Shown: piece by piece, positions 23,396 to 32,183 of the stretch
How the letters are laid out: each line of letters opens with the position of its first letter
Position numbering within the stretch: position 1 is the stretch's first letter
Assembly (NCBI GenBank): GCA_012799115.1
Contig: JAAZLY010000061.1
Location: forward strand, 1-32,566
Reading direction: 5' to 3'
Origin: Bacillota bacterium
GTDB taxonomy: Bacteria; Bacillota; Limnochordia; Darwinibacteriales; Darwinibacteriaceae
DNA length: 32,566 nt
The notes under the pieces: model-generated
What the model was told of the DNA's origin: nothing
Database searches by the model: none
What the model saw: the letters and a program-made list of their open reading frames with translations, nothing else
Program-made: the position numbers and the translations under genes

Positions 23396-23942
23396 TCAAT
23401 ACACCCTCTTCGGTGACTAAGAAGTCGACCGCATAGTCCCATGGATCATGGCGAACATCTTGAACAAAAGAGGAATATACCAAGCCAAGTGCTGTGCCCC
23501 GGGTTGTAGGTAAGAAACGATCATAGTAGCCACCACCGTAGCCAACTCGGTATCCTTGCTCAGAGAACACCAAACCAGGCACAAGAATCAAGTCGAGCTC
23601 CTCAGGGCAGGCTTCTGGTGCATCTGGACCAGGCTCGAGAATTCCATAGACTTGCGGAGTCAAGTTCTCCCTCCCTGTATAAAGCCTCGGAATCAGAGCC
23701 CTCGGCTCATTTTGCACAACGGGTACATAGACCTCTTTGCCCTGCCCTTGCATATGTTCCACAATGCTCCATGTAGCCACTTCCCAGCCAAAGGAAAGAT
23801 AGGTCATCACTTTGTGGGCTTGTCTGTAAAGAGGAAACTCGAAAAGATGATCAGCAATAGCTTGATCCCAAATCGCCCGTTTCTCCTTAGGAACTTGCCC
23901 CCTTCTCCTTTTCAATTCTTTACGCAACATCTGTTTAGTCAT
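23385..23942 (-). CDS. 5-formyltetrahydrofolate cyclo-ligase
   Basis: Converts 5-formyl-THF to 5,10-methenyl-THF with ATP. The 185 residues fit the family. The start RKELKRRRGQVP supplies the basic ATP-binding end, with FGWEVATWSIVEH in the middle. The C-terminal motif YRVGYGGGYYDRFL (131-144) is the conserved nucleotide- and folate-binding loop; DLILVPGLVFSEQG precedes it. The start ATG at 23940-23942 overlaps the yfmH stop by 8 bases, so translation is coupled. Confidence 0.95.
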   Translation of the reverse strand: MTKQMLRKELKRRRGQVPKEKRAIWDQAIADHLFEFPLYRQAHKVMTYLSFGWEVATWSIVEHMQGQGKEVYVPVVQNEPRALIPRLYTGRENLTPQVYGILEPGPDAPEACPEELDLILVPGLVFSEQGYRVGYGGGYYDRFLPTTRGTALGLVYSSFVQDVRHDPWDYAVDFLVTEEGVLSRK

Positions 23943-25218
23943 GAATGTCCACCGGCCTTAAGATTGTGATTGTCGATCGATCCCAATTAAGCTGTTCGAT
24001 GAGTGCCTGCTGCACGTCAGCGGCAGTCACACTTGCTAACAGGTCTAGATAGTTATGGTATGGGGTACCCCGGAAATGGTGAGAGATGAAGCGATTCGCC
24101 GTATACTCAAACGACTCATAGGAGGCAAGATGTGACCCATAGATGTGTCTCTTAAGTCGTTCTACATCAGTCTCGGCAACTTGATTCTTCTTCAAACCAT
24201 CAATGATTGTAGTGAGCTTGGCGTGAAGGGCTTCTGGATCGCGAGTTTCTGAACCGATCACGCTGTAGGCATAGCGAGGATCGGCATTAAAGCTAGCGCC
24301 GAAGGAATCGGTAATCAAGTCGGCTTCATACAGTTCTCCATAGCTAGTGGAGCTACGTCCCGCGATGAGCCTCATACCAAGGGACATGATGATTTGCTGA
24401 CGCAAAAGATCTACGCCCTGCCATACTGGTTCGTGTTTAAAACCCAAGAGATACCGGGGTTGAGAAATTTGCAGTGTTTCTTCTACCCAGGCATTTCTCA
24501 CATCCGCGGGCTCTGAAGGATAGAGCCGCTCAATCTGAACTTGCTCCTTGTCCCAGGACGGATACTTCTCTTCAATGAGACTCAGGCTTTCGACAGGGTC
24601 TACATCGCCCACGATGGCCAGAGCCATGTTGCCCGGCTGATAGAAGGTGTGGTAACAACGGAGCAAGTCCTCTACTGTAGTGTTCATGACGGACTCCACT
24701 GTACCCCCAATATCGAGGCGAATGGGATGTTCATGATACATGTTCTCGAGGAGTAGGGTGTAAATTCTATGGCCAGGGTGATCCGCATACATCTGCAGTT
24801 CTTGGACAATAATCCCCTTTTCCTTTTCCACATTCTCTTCGGTAAGGTAGGGGCTATGGACAAACTCCATGAGTAGCGTAAGACAATCCTGCCAGTTTTC
24901 TGTGGTTGAGAAGAGATAGCTCGTCTGAGTATAGCTGGTGAAGGCATTTACCGATGCACCCCACTGGGCGAAACGACCAAAGACATTGCCATGTTCTTCC
25001 TCAAAAAGTTTATGTTCCAAAAAGTGGGCGATTCCTGCTGGTACGTCCACAATCTCAGCTCCTGGTACCTGGAATCTGGAATCAAGGGAGCCGTAGTTCG
25101 TCGACAAGACACCATAGGTCCGTAAGAACCCTTTCTTGGGCAGGATAAAGCAGGTTAGTCCATTGGAGAGTTCCTTGCAGTAAAGGGTTTCCTTGGTAGG
25201 AATCTTAGTTTGTTGCAT
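23935..25218 (-). CDS. yfmH: M16 family peptidase YfmH (with intact zinc motif)
   Basis: A pitrilysin-type metallopeptidase of 427 residues, the length of B. subtilis YfmH. The inverted zinc motif HFLEH is at 65-69 (H65, E68, H69), and ENVEKEKGIIVQEL supplies the distal glutamate. YfmH pairs with a partner lacking the zinc motif, YfmF; in Bacillus the pair is associated with 5-aminopentanol modification of EF-P. The ATG at 25216-25218 is chosen over an earlier ATG in the yfmF end because GAAGGAG sits 6-7 bases upstream. It overlaps yfmF by 14 bases. Confidence 0.92.
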   Translation of the reverse strand: MQQTKIPTKETLYCKELSNGLTCFILPKKGFLRTYGVLSTNYGSLDSRFQVPGAEIVDVPAGIAHFLEHKLFEEEHGNVFGRFAQWGASVNAFTSYTQTSYLFSTTENWQDCLTLLMEFVHSPYLTEENVEKEKGIIVQELQMYADHPGHRIYTLLLENMYHEHPIRLDIGGTVESVMNTTVEDLLRCYHTFYQPGNMALAIVGDVDPVESLSLIEEKYPSWDKEQVQIERLYPSEPADVRNAWVEETLQISQPRYLLGFKHEPVWQGVDLLRQQIIMSLGMRLIAGRSSTSYGELYEADLITDSFGASFNADPRYAYSVIGSETRDPEALHAKLTTIIDGLKKNQVAETDVERLKRHIYGSHLASYESFEYTANRFISHHFRGTPYHNYLDLLASVTAADVQQALIEQLNWDRSTITILRPVDIHD

Positions 25219-26497
25219 CTTCTGCTCCTTCTTTCGATCCATCGCTCTTGAGAACATAGGTCGTATCGAGTTGAATCTTCTGCATCACTCGTACACAATC
25301 ATCATGTGTGACCTTCCAGATTGCTTCGACTACCTGATCCAAGCTGCGGTATTCTCCCTCCACCAGGCCTAGCAGATTACGGTCGATGACCCCGGCGGGG
25401 CTATCTGTGATCGTTGTCATGGCACCTGTGATTCCTCGCTTCGTTTGCTCGAGTTCTTCGGAAGTAATGTCACCACTCTGCAACGCTTTCACTTGTTCTG
25501 CAATGATCGCTAGTGCTTGTTCCTCTTGGTCAGGGCTAATGCCAGCGGTGATCGTCAGAAGACCCTTGCTACCCTCAAGTCCTGAACCGACAAAATAGGC
25601 AAGGCTAGCCTTCTCCCGCACGTTAACGAACAACTTCGAGTGGGCAAACCCTCCTAAAATACCATTGGCCACAAGTAGGGCGTAGTAGTAGTCGTCATCA
25701 TGATAGGAGCAATTGGTACGATAGCCCAAGACGAGGATGGCCTGGTTCACGTCCATCGTCTCCTCGAAGTAGCGAGCTTCTGCGACTGTAGACTGTGTTT
25801 TCGGGGCCAACTCGACTGTTTCTTGGCGAGGAGGAATCAAGGAGGAGAGAAGCCGGGCTACCCCTTCGAGATTCTGACCTACACAGAAAATATCTATAGG
25901 ATGCTCACGTAAGAGTTTCTGGTAATGGGCAAATACATCTTGATTCTTCAGGCCTGGCAAGTCCTTTAGATCCCCATACTTGTAGATTCCATATGGCTCC
26001 TCGGCACACATCAAGGCTATCAGGCGCACCTGAGCATAGGAACGTTTGTCATTGACCAGCCCCTTGATGTCCTGCTCCAGAGTAGATTTCTCCTGTTCAA
26101 AATAGGAGTCAACAAAGCGATTACCCGGTCCTTGAGGCTTGGTGAAAATCTCCCAGAAGCTTCTCAATCCTCGTTCGAGGAGTTCTTCACCTTGTGGGAG
26201 CAGACTCGGTTCTACCATTTGTAGATAGAATTCGAGAATCTGCCGTTCCCCAATCTTCAACACATCAGCGCCGAATTCCGCTGCATATAGGTCCTCTAGT
26301 TCTCTGGCAATCTGCAGGGTAGATGGGAACCGTTCAGAACCTCTGCGCAACAGAAGTGGCAAGAGGGCAGTACTCGTTGCATCTCTGTCCTTAAGTTCTT
26401 GTTGGATAAAGACCTTGCAGGTCAGGGATTTAAACTTATCTGTTTCACAAAGATGCAGTCGCACACCTTTGGTCAGTTCTCTCTCGGTGAACTTCAC
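25205..26497 (-). CDS. yfmF: M16 family peptidase-like protein YfmF (zinc motif absent)
   Basis: A 430-residue M16-fold protein whose N-terminal domain lacks HxxEH: the expected place reads around IARELEDLYAAEFGADV. It is thus the non-catalytic partner of the downstream YfmH, as in other M16 pairs. The C-terminal domain shows ARYFEETMDVNQAILVLGYRT and NGILGGFAHSKLFVNVREKASLAYFVGSGLE, the M16 R/Y substrate-binding type. The start is GTG at 26495-26497, overlapping the addA stop, with AGGAGG 7 bases upstream. Confidence 0.92.
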   Translation of the reverse strand: MKFTERELTKGVRLHLCETDKFKSLTCKVFIQQELKDRDATSTALLPLLLRRGSERFPSTLQIARELEDLYAAEFGADVLKIGERQILEFYLQMVEPSLLPQGEELLERGLRSFWEIFTKPQGPGNRFVDSYFEQEKSTLEQDIKGLVNDKRSYAQVRLIALMCAEEPYGIYKYGDLKDLPGLKNQDVFAHYQKLLREHPIDIFCVGQNLEGVARLLSSLIPPRQETVELAPKTQSTVAEARYFEETMDVNQAILVLGYRTNCSYHDDDYYYALLVANGILGGFAHSKLFVNVREKASLAYFVGSGLEGSKGLLTITAGISPDQEEQALAIIAEQVKALQSGDITSEELEQTKRGITGAMTTITDSPAGVIDRNLLGLVEGEYRSLDQVVEAIWKVTHDDCVRVMQKIQLDTTYVLKSDGSKEGAEDATN

Positions 26498-29400
26498 ACC
26501 AATTCCTCCTCAGCCCACTTGATTTGACTACCTGTAGTCTCCCCAAATGTAGCAACATCATGAAGTCCTTGACAATAGGATTGCTGCGTACACAAGGCGC
26601 AGTCGTCTGCTATCGGAAAGGCCTCAACACCTACTTCGGAGCCTTGAATGATGGCAGTACAAGTTGTAATCAACCACTGTTCCGTACGATCCGCATCTAA
26701 CTCTGGGGCATCTAGAGCATACAGTTGATTCGGTATCAAAAAGTAGGCTTGGGAACGATGCACCGGAAGTCCAAACTCCCTGGCCACCGCCCAGGCATAG
26801 AGGCGAAGTTGCACGGCGTAACTCTCACCAACCTCAGCAACTTGTCCAGCTTTGATCCAGTTCGACTTAAAATCAACAATCTCAACGCCATCCCCATCGA
26901 CAACGACCTGATCCACGAGGCCATTGATGAAGAAGTCTCCTGCAGGTGTAATGAATTCATACTCATGGAAGATCTGCTGATCGTTGCCTTCTTCTGCAGC
27001 GGCCTGAACACGCTGGAAAAAACTACTGTTTAAATAGGGCAGAATGATTTCTTCAATCTGGCGCTTTTGCCTTGAACTCAGTTCGAGGCCCTCCATCGCA
27101 GCTGCGTATTCTACCAAGGTAGCTAAATCCTCTGGGCGGCGGATCTGCTCAACCACCCTATGAACGATATTGCCTCGCTCCGTTCCACTTAGGCTGGACT
27201 GCGTTTGAGGAGTCACACTGTGGGAATCCTTCCTCTGACGTTCTGGCATGCCTAAAATATAGCGCAAATAGTAGTAGCGAGGGCAGCGAGCATAGTTCAT
27301 CAAGGACGTCACCGAAAACGATACCTGGTGATAATGGGGCGCCAGTGGCTCGTAACGTGGGAAGGATGGTTGCCTGACTTCTCCCACAGGGGGTTTCTCA
27401 CCAAGGGGAGGCAATACACCTGGCACTTCAACATATAGGTTCGGGGGTATCTCATCTAGATTCTGCTTTAACCAGGTCCACCAGCTGTCCTGGTAGCACT
27501 TACCATCCCGAGCTGAAAAATAGAACCTCTCCTCTGCCCGAGTCATGGCGACATACAAGAGACGCTTAGCTTCACTGAGTTCGGCCTGTTTTTCTTCTTC
27601 TAGCAAGAAGTCATGGCTGGCCATGCCCTTATAGGCCAGACCAAGATCAGGGTGGTAGAGTACCTTACTTGACTGGCTTCGCCTCACGTTTGCATTCGTA
27701 TCAGGCAAAAACACTACTGGGAACTCAAGGCCCTTGGAACCATGGATCGTCCGCAACACAACGACATCTGCGTGCTCTGCATCGAGGAGGGCCTCTCCTT
27801 CCTTTTCCCCATCTTGAACCATCAGTCGCAGAAATCGGGACTGTTCGGGAATAGTGTAGATATCCTTTGCGTAAAGATCCCAGCTCTTCTCTAGGAACTT
27901 CTCTATGTTGGCCACCTTCTGGGGACCAAAGGGAAGGCGCCAGGTACGTGCCACATAGTCTGTCCGCTCCAGAAGGCTTGTGATCACCTCAGGAGCTGGT
28001 CGATGCTGAGCCAAAGAGCGCAGGAAGGTATAGTCTTCATGGGATTGTGCAAGTGATTGCTGTTCTAGAGGCGTTAGTTTGTCTGTGTGACCTTGCCTTA
28101 ACCAATAGAGACCCTCGTCGGAGATCAGGTAAAAAGGCGAGCGTAAGACAGCGAGCCTGGCCACTTCGTCTTCGGGGTCTTCGAGCCAGCGAAAGTAGTG
28201 AAGTACGTCCTGGATCTCCTGTCGCGAGTAAAATCCACGTCCACCCAAATTCACATAGGGAACGCCTACTTCCTTAAGTGCCCGTTCGTAGATGTGCACG
28301 TTGGTCATGGCTCGAAACAAAATGGAGATCTCCTCGTACTTGTATTCTCCCCCATCGACCAACTCCCGGATCTTCAAGGCTATTTGCTCTGCCTCCAACG
28401 CTCGGGCCTCATCCGCTAAATGATCTCCTGTAGGCGTGCACAAAATATGGAAACAGGGACCTCCTGCCGCCTCCTTAGCGGCTAAGCTCTCTTCAAAACC
28501 GATGGACTCACCTGCCAAGAGTTGTCCAAAGAAAAGGTTGACAAAGTGAATGAGCTCGGGACGAGAACGAAAGTTCTCCTCCAAAAACACATTCATGCCC
28601 GTGGCGGCAATCTCCTCTTTCGTCTGGACAAAAACACCCACGTCTGCCCCGCGGAAACGATAGATGGATTGCTTCGGATCTCCAACGACAAACAGTGTGG
28701 CTCCTTCGCTGACAAGAGTATCAACAATCTTCTTCTGCAAAGGATTGGTGTCTTGGAACTCATCCACCATAAGATGTTCAAAGGGGTAGTCTGCACGAAC
28801 TTGTGGGTCTTGCAGGAGTTTGTAGGTAAGCTGCTCGAGATCGTTGTAATCCACAACACCAAAGAGCCTTTTGCGCTCCTCGAAGCGACCGTGGATCTCC
28901 TTGAGGACTTCTGACAAGTAGGCGACAATCTCCTGACCCTTCTTCTCCTTAATTGTCTGTTCGGCCACCTCCAGCCAGTCCTTCAGCTCCTTGGTTTGTT
29001 CCGCCAGTTTTCCACGGATACGGCGTACGAGCGTAGATAAGGTGGCTAGGGCCTCTAGACGAAGTTCATCATCGGGAAAATGCAGATGTTCCGCTAACCG
29101 AGGCCACTCCTCTTTGATCTCAGATAAGGCGTTCCTTTGTACTTCCGTTGTAGGATGTAGCAAAAGCACTTGTTCCGTTGCGTGACGAATCTGAGAAAGG
29201 GGAAACTCAGTCTCCCTGGCAACTCCCTTAGGGGGATCGAAGTTAGGTTCTCCCATCCGCAGCATGCCTTCGTAGAGTTCCAGAACTAACTTGGCAATCT
29301 CCTTCGGTGTTCCTAGTTCTTCAGGGGCGTCTGTTTCTCCCACGACCTCATCGATGGTTTCAGATAACATCACTCTCGATTCCCACTCTTCGGCAACCCG

Positions 29401-29724
29401 AAAGCGGGGATCCATGCGCGCCTGAAGAGGGTGTTCCTGAATGATCCGTTGGCACAGGCTGTGAATGGTGGAGATTTGAGCCTGCTCTAAACTCTCAATC
29501 AGGTCGGGACGTTTGTCCCGCAGACGGTCCTTCATTTCCTGGGCTGCTTTCTTCGTAAAGGTCACAGCTGCGATTTGCTCGATTGGCGTCCCCGTATCAA
29601 GGAGATGGAGGTAACGCTCTACAAGAACTCTAGTTTTTCCCGAACCCGCGCCGGCGGTGACTGCCAAGGGACAATGCACCGTCGTTATCGCCTTTCGTTG
29701 ACTCGGTGTTGGTTCAAAAGCCAT
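26494..29724 (-). CDS. addA: ATP-dependent helicase/nuclease subunit A (AddA)
   Basis: The motor and one nuclease of the AddAB double-strand-break resection complex. It has 1076 residues. UvrD-type motifs: AGAGSGKT (24-31), VDEFQDTNPLQ (Walker B, 320-330), GDPKQSIYRFRGA (348-360), LRTIHGSKGLEFPVVFLP and VAMTRAEERFY. The C-terminal RecB-like nuclease has EIVDFKSNW, with D951 and K953. Four cysteines (about C814 in ARCPRYYY; C1042, C1045 and C1051 in C-x2-C-x5-C) flank it like the Fe-S staple of AddB and Cas4. The start ATG at 29722-29724 has AAAGGAGGT upstream and overlaps the addB stop by one base; an in-frame start at 29766 is less likely. Confidence 0.95.
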   Translation of the reverse strand: MAFEPTPSQRKAITTVHCPLAVTAGAGSGKTRVLVERYLHLLDTGTPIEQIAAVTFTKKAAQEMKDRLRDKRPDLIESLEQAQISTIHSLCQRIIQEHPLQARMDPRFRVAEEWESRVMLSETIDEVVGETDAPEELGTPKEIAKLVLELYEGMLRMGEPNFDPPKGVARETEFPLSQIRHATEQVLLLHPTTEVQRNALSEIKEEWPRLAEHLHFPDDELRLEALATLSTLVRRIRGKLAEQTKELKDWLEVAEQTIKEKKGQEIVAYLSEVLKEIHGRFEERKRLFGVVDYNDLEQLTYKLLQDPQVRADYPFEHLMVDEFQDTNPLQKKIVDTLVSEGATLFVVGDPKQSIYRFRGADVGVFVQTKEEIAATGMNVFLEENFRSRPELIHFVNLFFGQLLAGESIGFEESLAAKEAAGGPCFHILCTPTGDHLADEARALEAEQIALKIRELVDGGEYKYEEISILFRAMTNVHIYERALKEVGVPYVNLGGRGFYSRQEIQDVLHYFRWLEDPEDEVARLAVLRSPFYLISDEGLYWLRQGHTDKLTPLEQQSLAQSHEDYTFLRSLAQHRPAPEVITSLLERTDYVARTWRLPFGPQKVANIEKFLEKSWDLYAKDIYTIPEQSRFLRLMVQDGEKEGEALLDAEHADVVVLRTIHGSKGLEFPVVFLPDTNANVRRSQSSKVLYHPDLGLAYKGMASHDFLLEEEKQAELSEAKRLLYVAMTRAEERFYFSARDGKCYQDSWWTWLKQNLDEIPPNLYVEVPGVLPPLGEKPPVGEVRQPSFPRYEPLAPHYHQVSFSVTSLMNYARCPRYYYLRYILGMPERQRKDSHSVTPQTQSSLSGTERGNIVHRVVEQIRRPEDLATLVEYAAAMEGLELSSRQKRQIEEIILPYLNSSFFQRVQAAAEEGNDQQIFHEYEFITPAGDFFINGLVDQVVVDGDGVEIVDFKSNWIKAGQVAEVGESYAVQLRLYAWAVAREFGLPVHRSQAYFLIPNQLYALDAPELDADRTEQWLITTCTAIIQGSEVGVEAFPIADDCALCTQQSYCQGLHDVATFGETTGSQIKWAEEELV

Positions 29725-32171
29725 TACGATCCGACCTCCTTTCGACAAATGCCCTGAAAGGCACAAAAACTACAGATCCTAGGGCTCACTGGCTCAATGG
29801 GAAACTCCCCCTGCAAGATGCGCCAGATATGTCTTTGTAGGACTTCCGCAAACTTCTCATTCTGGTCTTGAAAGCTCTCTTCATCAAGGACGTTCTTTCC
29901 CCTGGTGACATCGAGAGTCTTCGCGTAGTCTGCATGAAAGATGCCTTTCCTGCTTCGATCTCCAATCACATAATAGGCCGCTCCGACATTCAGACCCCCA
30001 GGCAAGATATCCCGGGCGGCCAGGAGGTAGGCGGCGATTTGTACATCCTTACCCTCCATCATCGAATTGATCTGAGGCGCGCTTCCCGTCTTGTAATCAT
30101 AGAGCACGTAAGCTCCATCGGCATTGCCATCAATCCTGTCAATACGTCCCCTCAAGGCGACGGGCCCCTTGGGAGTGTCGATGGCTAGACCTTGGAACCG
30201 CCTCTCCAAGTAGTGCGGTCGAAAACCCCGCTGGACCAAGCTCAAGTCATGGCGGATGAAGTTGCGCATAGTACGAATGCGTGTACTAGAGGGGCTAACC
30301 CCCTCTTTGGCATATTCGCTGCGCAACAAACCCTCGATTTTTCCTTGTGCATCATCGACCAAGGGAAGTGGCCCTTCTAGATACTCCTCCCAAAAGGCCT
30401 GTAACGCATGGTGTATGAAGTTGCCATGCTCCCTCGCATCCAGTTCTAAGGATGCTTCTTCATCAGGCGTGAGTTTCAAGACATAGCTACAGAAGAATTG
30501 ATAGGGACAGTTGGCATAGCTATTCAACTGTGAAACAGTGAGCCCCTCATGGAGAACCCTTTCTTGCAGTTGTTTGAGGAGCTGGTCGTCCTTCAGAAAA
30601 CCGCGACCAAGAAAGAGGGATGGTTGATGGTCTGCTTCTGGCAACAGTACTGGGCTTACACCCTTTTCGCTTGGTAGAATCGTTGCGGGTAGGTTCAACT
30701 TCCCCTCCCTATCCACCTCAGGATAGAAAAGATGCAGGTTCTTCGCCCCATGTGTCAATCGTTCATAGAGCTGGCTTGCCGCTAAATTGGGTCTGGACTT
30801 CGTCAACCAATGGGCGCTCTTTCGCTGTGGGAACTGCCCTTCTACTAGGCCGCCTACATAGAGATGATCGTAGGTATACGCTCCGAGCTGTTCAATACTC
30901 ATCATCTGTACTTGCTCGGCAAAAACCCTTCTGCCTTGGATCTTATAACTATCTAACAGACTCTCAAAAAGCCAGATAAACTGCTCTGGGCTAATCGTCC
31001 AATGACAGTCTCTTATGCTGCGGGCAATGGTCTGCATTCCATCCCAGGCTTTCACTAGCTCGGCCCAGTTCTCCAAATTGTCCTGGGGCATAACCCAACG
31101 CTCTGGCTGAAGCTCATCTAGCATCTGCTCCAGCCATAGACCGTAAGCTGCGAGGGGTCTGCTGACAAGCTCGCTGGTGGCCTCGGTTAGAATGCCTAAC
31201 ACTTCGTTCCAACCTGATTGGGAGCCGAGATAGTTGCGCCAGGCCGGAAGCCCCTTTAAGGGAGGCGCCAGCCGAAGGCTTCGATGCTCCTCAGCTGTCA
31301 AACCATAGGGAAATCCCCACCCGGGGGCGGTGAGAAGTTCTAGATGATGTTTGTGCCATCCCTGCAGTTCAGCGAGGAGGGTTGTGAGGAGAGTCTTCCC
31401 CAAAGGAGTGTTGCGCAAGCTCACTTCAGGAGCCCGCCAGGGAATTTTCAACTTGGCGAAGACGGAAATTACAATCGGTAGATACTGTCCGAGACTGGGG
31501 AAAGCGACCCCTAGTTTGTCCAGGGGCACACCGGCCTCAATATCCATCCGTAAAGCCTGGCCGATCATTTCTACTTCATCTACCGGATCAGTTGCTTTAC
31601 GCACTTCAATGGAGGAAGCGGGCACATCGGGCCAAGACGTTTCCAGAACTCGTCCCTTTGCCAAATGATCGATAAGTTCTTGTTCTAAAGGACTCAGCTC
31701 AGCTAGGCCCTGTAGTCGAATCGTTCGAATCTCGGGTAGCACTCTTGTTTCCTTAACGAGCTGCAAAGAACGCCTGATTTGACCGGCAGCACTGAGAACA
31801 CCCTTATCGTTCAGAACGTCTTGGTAACTAGCATGTAGCAGAAATAGTTCAATCTGGCCTTCTTGAGGCATCTGGCCGAATATATCCTCGCCAAGATCGA
31901 GTTGGCGAAAAAGCCACTTGAGCTCCTGTTTGAATCCTGGGTAATGAGCAATAGGGCCAAAAAAATTCAGAACTGTAGCATGCCTCTCCACACTCTGCCA
32001 AATGGCCAACTCTTCTTGGATTTCATCCTCTTTATAAGAAACAAGACCCTCTTTGAGGATCTGGGCAACTAACCCAGGAATGGTTGTAACCTGAGCAGGT
32101 ACTCCTTCCTGGGATAGACTACGCCTAAAATTGCGTACATAATAACTGGGGACTATGTATAAACAAGTCAT
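29724..32171 (-). CDS. addB: AddB-type nuclease subunit, lacking the N-terminal P-loop
   Basis: The partner of AddA. It has 815 residues against about 1166 in B. subtilis. The PD-(D/E)XK nuclease core shows RGRIDRIDG and VLYDYKTGS (D692, K694). The Fe-S cysteines are C554 (YANCPYQFFC) and C800, C803, C809 (C-x2-C-x5-C). Usual AddB proteins begin with a Walker A (GRAGSGKS-like) about 35 residues before a strand like LIYLVPEQ; here the protein begins directly at that strand (CLYIVPSYYVRN). The ATG at 32169-32171 has AGGAGGG 7 bases upstream and follows the HAD stop by 12 bases, so there is no room for missing codons. ATP binding by this subunit is therefore unlikely. Confidence 0.88.
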   Translation of the reverse strand: MTCLYIVPSYYVRNFRRSLSQEGVPAQVTTIPGLVAQILKEGLVSYKEDEIQEELAIWQSVERHATVLNFFGPIAHYPGFKQELKWLFRQLDLGEDIFGQMPQEGQIELFLLHASYQDVLNDKGVLSAAGQIRRSLQLVKETRVLPEIRTIRLQGLAELSPLEQELIDHLAKGRVLETSWPDVPASSIEVRKATDPVDEVEMIGQALRMDIEAGVPLDKLGVAFPSLGQYLPIVISVFAKLKIPWRAPEVSLRNTPLGKTLLTTLLAELQGWHKHHLELLTAPGWGFPYGLTAEEHRSLRLAPPLKGLPAWRNYLGSQSGWNEVLGILTEATSELVSRPLAAYGLWLEQMLDELQPERWVMPQDNLENWAELVKAWDGMQTIARSIRDCHWTISPEQFIWLFESLLDSYKIQGRRVFAEQVQMMSIEQLGAYTYDHLYVGGLVEGQFPQRKSAHWLTKSRPNLAASQLYERLTHGAKNLHLFYPEVDREGKLNLPATILPSEKGVSPVLLPEADHQPSLFLGRGFLKDDQLLKQLQERVLHEGLTVSQLNSYANCPYQFFCSYVLKLTPDEEASLELDAREHGNFIHHALQAFWEEYLEGPLPLVDDAQGKIEGLLRSEYAKEGVSPSSTRIRTMRNFIRHDLSLVQRGFRPHYLERRFQGLAIDTPKGPVALRGRIDRIDGNADGAYVLYDYKTGSAPQINSMMEGKDVQIAAYLLAARDILPGGLNVGAAYYVIGDRSRKGIFHADYAKTLDVTRGKNVLDEESFQDQNEKFAEVLQRHIWRILQGEFPIEPVSPRICSFCAFQGICRKEVGS

Positions 32172-32183
32172 CGTTTCGCCCTC

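Noticed and set aside
26494..32171. A phage or defence island built on helicase-nuclease genes
   Set aside because: The pair is clearly AddA and AddB with housekeeping neighbours. No toxin, restriction, CRISPR or phage genes adjoin it.
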